A stretch of 64,000 bases of DNA from Comamonas halotolerans (lineage in GTDB: Bacteria; Pseudomonadota; Gammaproteobacteria; Burkholderiales; Burkholderiaceae_C). The translations under genes were made by a program, and so were the position numbers. This document shows, piece by piece, positions 45,420 to 53,883 of the stretch. Location of the stretch: assembly GCF_030162935.1 (NCBI RefSeq), contig NZ_JASAUZ010000045.1:218053-282052 (forward strand). Direction: 5' to 3'. The number at the start of each line of letters is the position of its first letter. The stretch's first letter is position 1. The notes below the pieces were generated by a model. The model ran no database searches. It saw nothing but the letters and a program-made list of their open reading frames with translations, and was not told the DNA's origin.

Positions 45420-45872
45420 ATGACATCAACTAGCACTCTTCAATGGGGATCCCACCAACTGCTGGGGCACGCGCCGATGGATGATATCCATCAGGAGTTC
45501 GTAGAGCTGGCCACTCGACTTGAGCAGGCAGAAGATGCGGAATTGCCGAACCTGCTACAGGCCATGGAAGTCCACCTTCAGCAGCATTTCGCTGAAGAAA
45601 ACCAGTGGATGGAGGAGTCCGGTTTTCCTCCGCGCCAATGCCATATGGACGAGCATGCGGCTGTTCTCAAGTCGGTCGCCGAAGTGCGTGAAAAACTGGA
45701 TGCCGGAGATGTGCAGATCTGCCGATCCCTGATTGAAGCATTGGTGGACTGGTTTCCCGGTCATGCCACACATTTGGATTCTGCCTTGGCACACTGGCTT
45801 TCGAAACAGCGCTTCGGCGGAAAGCCTGTGGTTTTGCGCCGTCGCGAGGCGGGCGTAAACAGCGCTACCTGA
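45420..45872 (+). CDS. Bacteriohemerythrin
   Basis: 150 residues from ATG 45420; an upstream in-frame ATG adds a Cys-rich stretch that looks non-coding. Hemerythrin four-helix bundle with diiron ligands: H in DIHQEF, H...E in HLQQHFAEENQWM, H in CHMDEH, and HxxxD in HATHLD. It binds O2 reversibly. Last gene after the Rieske reductase (53 bp), suggesting O2 delivery or sensing for the oxygenases (inference). Confidence 0.9.
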   Translation: MTSTSTLQWGSHQLLGHAPMDDIHQEFVELATRLEQAEDAELPNLLQAMEVHLQQHFAEENQWMEESGFPPRQCHMDEHAAVLKSVAEVREKLDAGDVQICRSLIEALVDWFPGHATHLDSALAHWLSKQRFGGKPVVLRRREAGVNSAT

Positions 45873-45918
45873 AGCAAAGCAGCGATGGTGTCTCGTCGCT
45901 GGCTGGCGACGATTCTCG

Positions 45919-46611
45919 TCATCGTTTGCGTGGCTTTTTGGTGGCCGGTGCCTGTTCAAGCTTTTGAAGGGACTGCTGTACCAGATGAATCAGGCAAGTA
46001 CGCAGAATTTCCTGAAAATCGTCCAGAGACTCGCCAGATGCACCGGCAATCGCATTGCCGTCCTGCATGGCCAGCGTAAATGAGCTGAGTTTTTTGGGCA
46101 GGGCTGGTAAATGCTGTAGCAGGTTGTCCGGCAGAATCTGCGCCCACCAATTTGCCAGTTCATCCCTTTGGGTTTCACGAATGCGCAAGAACTGCATGCG
46201 TGCAGTTTGTTCCGGCACCGATTTCTCAACACTCAGGATGACACCCAGCCGCCAGAAATCAGCGGCAAAGTAGCGGGGGTGATCTGTTCCGCCAAAAATG
46301 CGTGTCACATGCTGCTCAAAGCTTTCGCCTGGTTGAGGCTGGTTGCGCTCTGCAGTGGCCTGGTGCCAGCGAGAAAAGCTGTCTTCAATCATGGCATTGA
46401 GGAGCAGATCCTTGCTTTCAAAATGCCAATACACACTGCCAACAGGTAAACCAGACATGCTGGCTACCTTGGCCATGGTCATGCCGCTGTAGCCGTAGGT
46501 GGAAATAACGTTAAACGCGGTCTCCAAGATACGCGTACGAACTGCCGCACTAGATCTGTGTTCGCCATGCTTACGGGTGCGGTTCTGAGTGCTTGTCACC
46601 TTGGAATTCAT
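45919..46611 (-). CDS. TetR-family transcriptional regulator
   Basis: 230 residues from ATG 46611. N-terminal HTH with ILETAFNVISTYGYSGMTMAKVASMSGLPVGSVYWHF pattern (about residues 29-65). The C-terminal ligand domain is typical and carries a basic tail (KKPRKR). Convergent with the bacteriohemerythrin gene and located after the PrpD gene on the minus strand. It probably controls the exported PrpD/DoxX/porin operon or the Rieske operon. Confidence 0.92.
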   Translation of the reverse strand: MNSKVTSTQNRTRKHGEHRSSAAVRTRILETAFNVISTYGYSGMTMAKVASMSGLPVGSVYWHFESKDLLLNAMIEDSFSRWHQATAERNQPQPGESFEQHVTRIFGGTDHPRYFAADFWRLGVILSVEKSVPEQTARMQFLRIRETQRDELANWWAQILPDNLLQHLPALPKKLSSFTLAMQDGNAIAGASGESLDDFQEILRTCLIHLVQQSLQKLEQAPATKKPRKR

Positions 46612-46644
46612 GACACATCCGAAGTTATTGATCAAAGAAAATAG

Positions 46645-46666
46645 GAGGGGCCTTGGTAGGCCCCTC
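46645..46666 (-). terminator. Terminator after the MmgE/PrpD gene
   Basis: GAGGGGCC (46645-46652) and GGCCCCTC (46659-46666) with a 6-nt loop. On the minus strand it is followed by CTATTTTCTTT; on the plus strand by GTTTTCTATT. It separates the PrpD operon from the TetR gene. Confidence 0.85.
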
Positions 46667-46734
46667 GTTTTCTATTATTTCATTAATTGCTTACATTTAA
46701 AGTAAGTACATACAAGCAGAAGCTGGGGCAATTT

Positions 46735-48240
46735 CTAACTGGCAATAGCCATGGTAGATTGCAAGGCCGAAACGTCTTTTTCCTGCTCCAGATGCTGAAT
46801 TCGTCGCAACACGTTCTGGGCCTGCTGCTGTGGCATCCTGGCTGCCGTTGTGCAGGCAAAGAATTTCTTTTCGTACTCTGCCGGCGACATTGGATTCTTG
46901 GGGTCGCCCTTGGCGTATTGCACGACTTTGGTATAGGTACTGCCTTGCCTGGTGGTGATTTCCAACCGGACAAAGCCAGGTCCACCATCAGGACGCACCA
47001 GGGACTTGTCTTCAATGGTGAACATGCGCTGTGTGAGCTGCTTGAGATCAGTTCTGCGCAATGCCTCCTCGGTAAAGTGGTGCAGGCCCACTTCACGGTC
47101 CTGGATGGCACAGGCAACTACCCATGGATTGCTGAATTGCGCTTCCACGATGGTTTGCGGGTTGCGTTTCTTCTCGATAGGAGCACCCAGCAGCATCATC
47201 TCAGCAGGAGGGCTGTAGATCACGACCTTCTCGATGTCGGCTGGCGCCAGCTGGTGCTGTTGCACCAGCTCGAGGGTGCCATCGATCGCCACATGACCAC
47301 CTCGACAGCTGGGGTAAGGCTTGGCTGCGATATCGACGCCTGCATAGACCTTGCCCAAATCACCCAGCAGGGCTTCCCTGGAGTAAAGGCCTTTGTGGTA
47401 CTGCTTGAACAGGCCCTTGACTCCCTGCAGCACATTCTGAGAGCCAAAGACGCCCTGCTGTGCCAAGCGAGCGGATAGCAAACCTCCGTAACTGGCAAAG
47501 CCTGAGCCAAAGCGCTTTGCCAGCGTTCCATCTACGCTGGCTTGGGCATTTCCAGACATTTGGTGATAGGCCAAGCCAACGGCGGCGACCATCTGCTCAC
47601 GGTTGAGTCCCATGATTTTTCCGGCAACCATGGTCGAAGCCAGGAAGCCATACATGGGCGTCGGGTCCCAGCCCACGATAAACGGAGACACGCCCGGTGA
47701 ACCTGCGCGCGAGAGTCGGCAGGCAATATCGGTGCCGACGGCAACGGCAGCAATCAGTGCCTGGCCACTGACTTGTTTGACCCAGTCTGCAGTGGCGAGC
47801 GCGGTCGGAATGACGACACAAGACGCATGCATGAGCGAGGGCTCATAGGTGTCATCAAACTCCAAGGTGGCGGCCATCGAAGCGTTGAGCCTTGCTGCTT
47901 TTTCCACCGGCAGCCGGATGTCCGTGCCAAGAACCAGACTTTCCTCCTTGCCTCCGCTTTCCTTGGCCAAAGCCAGGAGCTGGCGCATGCCATCGGCGTT
48001 CAGCGCGGGCAGTGCCACGGCGACCGTATCCATGATCTGGATCTTGGTAACATTGACAACGTCTGCGGGCAGATCGGAATATTGGGTGGCAATGCAGTAA
48101 TCCGCCAAATCAAAAATGGCGTCCGGCATGGCAGCGGCCGGAGTTTTTGCAGCATCGGCCCACGCCAGGTGAGGGGCGACAGCGGTGGCCGATGCCAGCC
48201 ACGTGGCAATTTGCGAAAACTTTCTGCGATTCAAGTTCAT
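46735..48240 (-). CDS. MmgE/PrpD family protein with a Tat-type signal
   Basis: 501 residues. The N-terminus reads MNLNRRKFSQIATWLASATA and ends near AWADA, about residue 30: a twin-arginine leader with hydrophobic core and AxA site. The mature part has MmgE/PrpD features (FDLADYCIATQYSDLP; TLEFDDTYEPSLMHASCVVIPTALA; YPSCRGGHVAIDGTLE). Known members are cytosolic dehydratases/isomerases such as 2-methylcitrate dehydratase and cis-aconitate decarboxylase, so export is odd. It is first-distal of a minus-strand operon with two DoxX-like membrane proteins, a porin and a symporter. Confidence 0.85.
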   Translation of the reverse strand: MNLNRRKFSQIATWLASATAVAPHLAWADAAKTPAAAMPDAIFDLADYCIATQYSDLPADVVNVTKIQIMDTVAVALPALNADGMRQLLALAKESGGKEESLVLGTDIRLPVEKAARLNASMAATLEFDDTYEPSLMHASCVVIPTALATADWVKQVSGQALIAAVAVGTDIACRLSRAGSPGVSPFIVGWDPTPMYGFLASTMVAGKIMGLNREQMVAAVGLAYHQMSGNAQASVDGTLAKRFGSGFASYGGLLSARLAQQGVFGSQNVLQGVKGLFKQYHKGLYSREALLGDLGKVYAGVDIAAKPYPSCRGGHVAIDGTLELVQQHQLAPADIEKVVIYSPPAEMMLLGAPIEKKRNPQTIVEAQFSNPWVVACAIQDREVGLHHFTEEALRRTDLKQLTQRMFTIEDKSLVRPDGGPGFVRLEITTRQGSTYTKVVQYAKGDPKNPMSPAEYEKKFFACTTAARMPQQQAQNVLRRIQHLEQEKDVSALQSTMAIAS

Positions 48241-48304
48241 GGGCGTACCCTTTGCTTATTGGATAAAGGCCGTGGGCGGAAATCCGCACAGTGCATTGCG
48301 TTTG

Positions 48305-48961
48305 TCAACGTGCACCACTTCGCCACATGCTGATGTATGCGAGCAACAAGGCACCGACTGGTGGGCCCCAGTCGTAGATGCGAAGCGGCCGGCTGCCCAT
48401 GGTTGTGGAAAAGGCAATCACAACCAGCGTCCAAATACCTGCAATCGCTAAAAGAATGATGAAGTCCTTGCGCTGGGCCGCATGGGGGGTGTTGACCGGC
48501 GTGCTCGACACCTGCGGTGTGGGCATATCGGGTTGCCATGGGAACCTGGGCGAAGATTTCCACTGGAACAGGTGGGCGAAATATTTGCCGTAGGCAAGGA
48601 TCAGCAACCCGCACAGCAAAAGCTCTTGGGTTCCGGTGAACAACTGTCTCGGATGGGGTGAGATGAAGAGGTTCAGGTAAATAATCTGGAATGCGATGCC
48701 AGCCATCACAGCCAGGGCAACAGGGACCAAAATGTTGAGAAGCAGCATGCCCCCTAGAACAATTTCTAGGTACTTGACGAATGGGTAAAAACCCACTTCG
48801 TGCATTTCCCGTAAATAGGGTCCAACGGCCCCAGCCTTGCTGAAATCCGGGACTACGCCAAAAACGGCGAAGTTGATACCTGACTTTAGAAAGTGAATGG
48901 CGTAGTAATACCTCAGCCACAGGACGATGTATTTCCACGGACCTTTGTCGGCCTCAATCAT
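48305..48961 (-). CDS. DoxX-like integral membrane protein
   Basis: 218 residues from ATG 48961 (AGGAG 7 nt upstream). At least four hydrophobic helices (YIVLWLRYYYAIHFLKSG; LEIVLGGMLLLNILVPVAL; IAFQIIYLNLF; TGTQELLLCGLLILAYG), a Pro/Val-rich linker, and two further C-terminal helices not present in its neighbour. It is paralogous to the protein at 49201 (shared FTGxQELxLxGxLLLAY and VKYLEI segments). Function unknown; DoxX proteins elsewhere are subunits or partners of quinone- or sulfur-oxidising membrane enzymes. Confidence 0.8.
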   Translation of the reverse strand: MIEADKGPWKYIVLWLRYYYAIHFLKSGINFAVFGVVPDFSKAGAVGPYLREMHEVGFYPFVKYLEIVLGGMLLLNILVPVALAVMAGIAFQIIYLNLFISPHPRQLFTGTQELLLCGLLILAYGKYFAHLFQWKSSPRFPWQPDMPTPQVSSTPVNTPHAAQRKDFIILLAIAGIWTLVVIAFSTTMGSRPLRIYDWGPPVGALLLAYISMWRSGAR

Positions 48962-48998
48962 GCTTTGTCTCCTCAACAGTGGTTGAACGTATGGCTTC

Positions 48999-49181
48999 TT
49001 ACTTCTTGCCTTTATCGCGGTAGAGGTAATAAATCAGGCCAACCCAAGAAGCAAAAAATGCCACCAAATCGTAATTACGGATAGGACGGTAGGTTGTGTA
49101 GAACAAACCTGTGGAGCCGATAAATGCCGCTGCGGTGAGAAAAAGGCATACAGCAACTGCAATCCATTTGTTTTTGTCCAT
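48999..49181 (-). CDS. 60-residue membrane protein
   Basis: Two hydrophobic segments (IAVAVCLFLTAAAFIGST and LVAFFASWVGLIYYLY) joined by a short polar loop, with a basic C-terminus RDKGKK. AGGAA precedes the ATG. It is located between two DoxX-like genes with 20-40 bp gaps, so probably a small subunit or accessory of the same membrane assembly. No family recognised. Confidence 0.7.
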   Translation of the reverse strand: MDKNKWIAVAVCLFLTAAAFIGSTGLFYTTYRPIRNYDLVAFFASWVGLIYYLYRDKGKK

Positions 49182-49200
49182 GATGTATTCCTTTGGTTAT

Positions 49201-49674
49201 TTAATTAGTGATTTTTCGACCAATATTCTCTTTGTATGCTTTTTCACCATCCCACAACCACAGTGGTTCCAGCTTGGGTTTGAGTGCTGCATAAATCCAC
49301 CCGCTGTAAGCCAGAAGCAATACACCGTTGAGGAAAAGTTCCTGGGGTCCGGTAAAGTACTGTCGCGGCATGGCTGGAGAGGCCACAATAATGGTGTTCA
49401 ACCAGAAAATGTTCACGGTGGCTGGCATTTCAAGAATCAATCCCAGCAGCGTGAAACGATTAAAGAAAATCATTGCACCGGTAATGATTTCCAGGTACTT
49501 GATGATCTGGTATAGATAGATATTGGCGTTCGCTTGTACCCACTCACCACCGATGCCGGGAATATCCGGAACATATCCGGTTGCTGCGTAACGTATGCCA
49601 GAGAAAAGCAAGTGGGCGCCAAAATAAAGGCGCAACCACTGAACAATGTAATACCAGGGAGATTGGGCTGCCAT
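49201..49674 (-). CDS. DoxX-like integral membrane protein
   Basis: 157 residues, four predicted helices. Shares with the 48305 protein the opening WYYIVQWLRLYFGAHLLFSG, the IIKYLEIITGAMIFFN helix and RQYFTGPQELFLNGVLLLAYS. The C-terminus is charged (EKAYKENIGRK). Lies directly after the porin in transcription order. Function unknown. Confidence 0.8.
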   Translation of the reverse strand: MAAQSPWYYIVQWLRLYFGAHLLFSGIRYAATGYVPDIPGIGGEWVQANANIYLYQIIKYLEIITGAMIFFNRFTLLGLILEMPATVNIFWLNTIIVASPAMPRQYFTGPQELFLNGVLLLAYSGWIYAALKPKLEPLWLWDGEKAYKENIGRKITN

Positions 49675-49711
49675 GATTTAACCTCTGAAGAACTGAATTT
49701 GAAAGTGATAT

Positions 49712-50833
49712 TTAGAAGCGAGTTGTCATGCCCAAAATAACTCCGCTCACATTCGCGCCGGCGTTAGGAGAGGGGCTCTGAAAAACGGGCCATTTGGAGG
49801 CGGAGTCCTGCTTCAGATGTGTGACTGCAGCCATGAGCATCATTTTTTTGCTCACATCGTAGGTGTAGGCCAGACCGTAGCTTTTGGCATCTCTTTGATC
49901 GCTGCCACTTGAATACTGGCCATATGTCATGCGCAGATTGCCTCGCTGACTCACAGGAATGACGGCACCCAGCAGCGTGACGGATTCGGAGCGGTCATTC
50001 ATGACCTGGCCGTTGACGCCGAGGGCCGGATCTGTCTTGTCTCGATGGATGTAGGTGAAGTACGGGTGAATCCAGCCTTTTTTATAACTGGCTCCCAGCG
50101 CATATTCCGTCACTCCCTCGGATGCGGGGGCGGCGCCAGCAGCTTTGGTGCTTGAAGCTTTCACCACCAGAGCACCCAGTGTGATAGGACCATTGACGTA
50201 ATCGAGCGACCCTTCAAAGAATTTGGCTCTGTTCTTATTGCCTTCATTGAGGCTGTATGACAGCTTGGCCTGAACGCCGCCCAGACGGGGGGAAATATAG
50301 GCAATGGTGTTGTCTGTGCGCTGTGTTGGATTAATCAGGAATCCATTGGAAACACCTCGGCCTGTAGGTGTTCCGGGCGCAGGCGATCCCAAGGTGGTCA
50401 AAACACCCCACGCATCCATGGCTGGAAGGAGCATGGGATCAAACTTGGGGAAAAACGCATAAGTCGGTCCTTCCAGGCGACCAAATCTCACCGCACCATA
50501 GGTGGAGTTTTCGACTTCAATATAAGCTTGCCGACTCCAGAATCTGCCTGCCATACCATTGGTGGAACTGGTGGTGCCGTTGTCCATATTAATCCCGGTT
50601 TCCAGGCGAGAATTGACTTTTGTTCCTTTGCCAAGGTCTTCGCTAATTAAGAATCCGAGACGTGAGCCAGCGCCTCCGACGTGCATGGCTGTTTTGGATA
50701 AACCGGAGGTTTTGTAGTGGGCAATTGCAAGATCAGCGGTTCCATAGATGGAAACTTTGCTTTCACTATCCTGGGCGACTGCCAAAGTGCTTGTTAATCC
50801 AATCAAGAGTCCAGCTTGCAATTTTTTATTCAC
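49712..50833 (-). CDS. Gram-negative outer-membrane porin
   Basis: 373 residues from a GTG with GGAGACA 7-8 nt upstream. Signal peptide MNKKLQAGLLIGLTSTLAVAQ (cleavage near residue 21-22 by eye). The mature protein starts SKVSIYGTADLAI, the usual porin strand 1, and ends in the terminal Phe signature GMTTRF. Trimeric Omp32-like beta-barrel, probably the entry route for an aromatic or organic acid taken up by the neighbouring symporter. Confidence 0.94.
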   Translation of the reverse strand: MNKKLQAGLLIGLTSTLAVAQDSESKVSIYGTADLAIAHYKTSGLSKTAMHVGGAGSRLGFLISEDLGKGTKVNSRLETGINMDNGTTSSTNGMAGRFWSRQAYIEVENSTYGAVRFGRLEGPTYAFFPKFDPMLLPAMDAWGVLTTLGSPAPGTPTGRGVSNGFLINPTQRTDNTIAYISPRLGGVQAKLSYSLNEGNKNRAKFFEGSLDYVNGPITLGALVVKASSTKAAGAAPASEGVTEYALGASYKKGWIHPYFTYIHRDKTDPALGVNGQVMNDRSESVTLLGAVIPVSQRGNLRMTYGQYSSGSDQRDAKSYGLAYTYDVSKKMMLMAAVTHLKQDSASKWPVFQSPSPNAGANVSGVILGMTTRF

Positions 50834-50878
50834 GGGTTGTCTCCAAATATTTTATTTACTTATTTCAGGGTGAAGATG

Positions 50879-50904
50879 CCCATCCTCATGAAAATGAGGA
50901 TGGG
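50879..50904. other. Perfect stem-loop between the MFS and porin genes
   Basis: 11-bp stem CCCATCCTCAT/ATGAGGATGGG with a GAAA tetraloop. There is no T run on either strand, so it is not a standard terminator. As RNA in the minus-strand transcript it could stabilise the porin mRNA 5' side or limit read-through. Confidence 0.6.
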
Positions 50905-50944
50905 TATAAAGATAATCAGGGATTAAGGCTTATTATTTTTTTTA

Positions 50945-52321
50945 TTAAGCGGCCTGTTTCTGAAAGTTGGCTGTACCTGTGCTGGGGGCGTCAGAAACTT
51001 CGGTATGTGTATCCAGTTCTTTGTCGAAACGTTCGCGGCTGAACCAATATGCCAGGCAGCTAATGAAGCAAATGGCAGCAAAGTATGCGGCCACCCATTC
51101 TGGGTGCTTGCCGTTGGAAGCTGAGAGCAGCGACGTTGCAATCAGGGGAGACAGGCCTGCTCCCAGCGTGGAGGCAATCTGGAAGGTCAGAGCAATCCCG
51201 CTGTAGCGCACATCAGCTGCAAATTTCTCACTGATCCAGGTATTGAAAACACCGCCCATCAGCGCTTGAATGACAGGCATGGCCAGCACCATCGCGAGCA
51301 AAAGCGTGTAGAAGCTTGTGTTATGCACCAGCAGGAAGATGGGCCAGATCAACACAATGCCGCCGATGGCGCCCGTCAGCATCAGAGGGCGGCGGCCAAC
51401 ACGGTCCGAAAGTGCGCCAAACAGTGGCAGGGTGAAGATGTTGAAGAAGTTCGCGATGGTCATGGCGATCAAAGCGCTGGGGCGTGAATGACCCACTTCC
51501 ACTGCGTAGTTGAGCAAAAAGGCGGCGGCAAATGTCGAGAAGGACAATGGGGCCAGGCCACCCAGCACGCCAGACAGGATTTGTCCCTTGTTGTAGCGCA
51601 GGACCGTTACCAGCGGAATCGATGGGGTGCTGCTCTTCTTTTCCGCAATTGCTTTGCGTGCAGCTTCGTATTCAGGTGTTTCAGTGACCTTGAGACGGAT
51701 CACGAGACCAACGACCATCAGCAGTGCGCTGATCAAGAATGGCACGCGCCATCCCCAGCTCAGGAACTGGTCGCTGGGCAGCAAAGAGAAGGGGGTCATG
51801 ACCAAGGTGCCCAATACTGCACCGGTAGGGCCACCAGCACTCACCAGGCTGACTGCAAATCCACGGCCTTTGGGCTTGGCATGCTCCATGGACATCAAGG
51901 TTGCACCACCCCATTCACCACCCATGGCAATGCCTTGCAGCAAGCGCAATACCACCAGCAATACGGGGGCCAGGACGCCAACTTGGGCATAGGTGGGCAG
52001 CAGACCAATCAGCGTGCTGGCGGCACCCATCATGACCAAGGTGACTACCAGAACGTTCTTGCGGCCCAGTTTGTCACCGTAGTGACCAAAAACAATGGCA
52101 CCCAGAGGCCGAGCGAAATAGCCCACCGCAAATGTCGCAAACGAAGAGAGTGTTGCGGCGAGTGGATCTAGCGTGACAAAGAAGATTTTGGGAAAGACCA
52201 AAGCTGCGGCAATGCCATACAGCAAGAAGTCGTAATACTCCAGTGTGGTTCCCAAATAGCTGGCCAATATGGCCCTGCGTTTTTGGGTTTCGCGCGCTGC
52301 TGCATCAATGGTATTTGTCAT
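50945..52321 (-). CDS. MFS metabolite:H+ symporter (ShiA/PcaK-like)
   Basis: 458 residues from ATG 52321; the three-codon-longer frame would use TTG. Twelve hydrophobic segments. Family opening SYLGTTLEYYDFLLYG, loop motif GHYGDKLGRKNVLV (motif A), GGEWGGATLMSMEHA in TM4-5. These are typical of the metabolite:proton symporter group (shikimate, alpha-ketoglutarate, aromatic acids). It likely imports the substrate of the nearby aromatic operon. Confidence 0.94.
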   Translation of the reverse strand: MTNTIDAAARETQKRRAILASYLGTTLEYYDFLLYGIAAALVFPKIFFVTLDPLAATLSSFATFAVGYFARPLGAIVFGHYGDKLGRKNVLVVTLVMMGAASTLIGLLPTYAQVGVLAPVLLVVLRLLQGIAMGGEWGGATLMSMEHAKPKGRGFAVSLVSAGGPTGAVLGTLVMTPFSLLPSDQFLSWGWRVPFLISALLMVVGLVIRLKVTETPEYEAARKAIAEKKSSTPSIPLVTVLRYNKGQILSGVLGGLAPLSFSTFAAAFLLNYAVEVGHSRPSALIAMTIANFFNIFTLPLFGALSDRVGRRPLMLTGAIGGIVLIWPIFLLVHNTSFYTLLLAMVLAMPVIQALMGGVFNTWISEKFAADVRYSGIALTFQIASTLGAGLSPLIATSLLSASNGKHPEWVAAYFAAICFISCLAYWFSRERFDKELDTHTEVSDAPSTGTANFQKQAA

Positions 52322-52419
52322 AGGAATCAACTGTCTCTTTTTATCAAGTGGGAACGCGATGGGAGTTTTTCTATGAACACCCAGGCAAGAGGCTCCGTCA
52401 GGGTCGGCATCGTCGAAAC

Positions 52420-53481
52420 TTATGCTGAGCTTTTACGGAGGGCCGCTTTGGGGGGCTCGCGCAAGTGGCGCGTGGCATCTTTCATTTCTCGCAGCAGCAG
52501 CAGCGAGGGCTGGCTGAGTTGCACTCCCTGTTCCTGCAGTTGTTGCAAAGCCTGGAGGTCAGCTTCTCGGTTATGTTGGCGCTGCTTTCGGGCTGCGTGC
52601 GTGGCGGCATGTTGCAAGCGCTCCTGTTCGGAGGCGGAGAGTGCTTGCCAGACTTGCAGGTTGATGAGCAGCACTTGAGCACCGTAGGAATGCTGTGTCA
52701 GCCATAGATGGCGATGGAATGCCTGTGCATGCTGCTGCAGTGCCAGGCTGACAAAGCTCTCTTGTGCCTGTAGCTGACCGCTGGCCAAAGCGTGCTTGAC
52801 CTGGTCTGCCGGCAGGCTTACAGGCAGGCTGCCAAGCGCAGCAAAGAGCTGTTGCGATTCCTGCACAGGTACGGTGCGAATTTGCAACTCGCGGAAATCG
52901 GTGATCTGCTTGAGCGCACGGTCGGCGGTGATGATGCGAAAGCCGTTTTCCATCCATGCCAAGCCGTGGAGTCCATGTGCATGCAAAGCTTTAAGCATGG
53001 CGGCGGCTTCTTCACTGGCGTAGAAAGCTTCAGCCTGCGCGGCAGTTTCAATAGCGTAAGGGCGATCAAAGAGTGCAAAGGCGGGGTCCAGCGCTGCCAA
53101 GCCGGACGTGGCGGAGAGCATGATGGTTGGTGCCTCTCCGGTGTTCTTCTGTAGTGCCTGCAACTGTTGCAAAGGGCTGCCGCTGAGCGGGTTGCGCACC
53201 ACTTGCAGTGTGGTAGTGCCTGGAGCGGTCTGATTGAAGCTTTGCGCCAGGAGCTGCAGAGCCTGGGGGACGGAATGACTGTCAGGCAGATAGGTTCTGT
53301 AATCCGCAACGGTGAGTGCAGAGTTGGTGCTGGCAGCCGGTTGTGCGCATGCGACCGAGGCGGAGAGCGCCGCCAAAGCAGCCAAGGACCATTGACGCCA
53401 GCTTTGGTGCAAGGCTGCAGCGTGATGAGCCAATGCTTGCGCATGGTCGCAACACGCGTGCTTGAGCAGCGCAAAGTTCAT
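52420..53481 (-). CDS. DctP-type TRAP substrate-binding protein, orphan
   Basis: 353 residues. The N-region is unusually long (about 30 residues rich in His/Ala) before the hydrophobic signal core LAALAALSASVACAQ. The body has DctP-like features (FALFDRPYAIETAAQAEAFY; GLAWMENGFRIITADRALKQITDFRELQIRTVP). It is more divergent than most: several expected conserved positions are altered. No DctQ/DctM membrane genes are adjacent. It might capture a ligand for signalling or for distant permease genes. Confidence 0.8.
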   Translation of the reverse strand: MNFALLKHACCDHAQALAHHAAALHQSWRQWSLAALAALSASVACAQPAASTNSALTVADYRTYLPDSHSVPQALQLLAQSFNQTAPGTTTLQVVRNPLSGSPLQQLQALQKNTGEAPTIMLSATSGLAALDPAFALFDRPYAIETAAQAEAFYASEEAAAMLKALHAHGLHGLAWMENGFRIITADRALKQITDFRELQIRTVPVQESQQLFAALGSLPVSLPADQVKHALASGQLQAQESFVSLALQQHAQAFHRHLWLTQHSYGAQVLLINLQVWQALSASEQERLQHAATHAARKQRQHNREADLQALQQLQEQGVQLSQPSLLLLREMKDATRHLREPPKAALRKSSA

Positions 53482-53828
53482 CGTTGTCTCCGTTCCTGTC
53501 GTTCTCCAGAAAGTGATTCTGGAATCTATTTTCTAGAATTCTGAGATTGACATTGAGTCAAATCAACACGAAGAAACACCAACTCTGATATGTCCGAAGC
53601 GTATAGATTTTGTGCTAGTGCTTTCTCCCTCTGAAATGGCTGCTGGAGGGGGAGGTTGGACCGCTGTGCAGTAGAGGAAAACCCCTGTGATTGAATACCT
53701 GCAGTAGGGGTAATTCGCGGTCTTTTTGAGGGCTGAAATGGCATTTCTCAGCCTCTGGAAAGCAGGTTGGCGGATAGCTGGGCGTCAGGTTCGCTTCAGT
53801 AATCGGCGACAAGGTGTTGCGTGTCTGG
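53482..53828. other. Intergenic stretch upstream of the DctP-like gene
   Basis: About 350 bp without a credible gene. Near the DctP start it contains TTCTAGAATTCT (53531-53542), whose first nine bases recur upstream of the meta-cleavage operon at 63273. It probably holds the DctP promoter. Confidence 0.45.
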
Positions 53829-53863
53829 AAAAAAGGCTGTGCAACTTGCGTTGCACAGCCTTT
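53829..53863 (-). terminator. Terminator of the meta-cleavage operon
   Basis: 11-bp stem GGCTGTGCAAC/GTTGCACAGCC with TTGC loop. On the minus strand it is followed by six T residues (plus-strand AAAAAA at 53829-53834). It lies 21 bp past the aldolase stop. Confidence 0.92.
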
Positions 53864-53883
53864 CCCCACCAGCTTGGCGCAGG

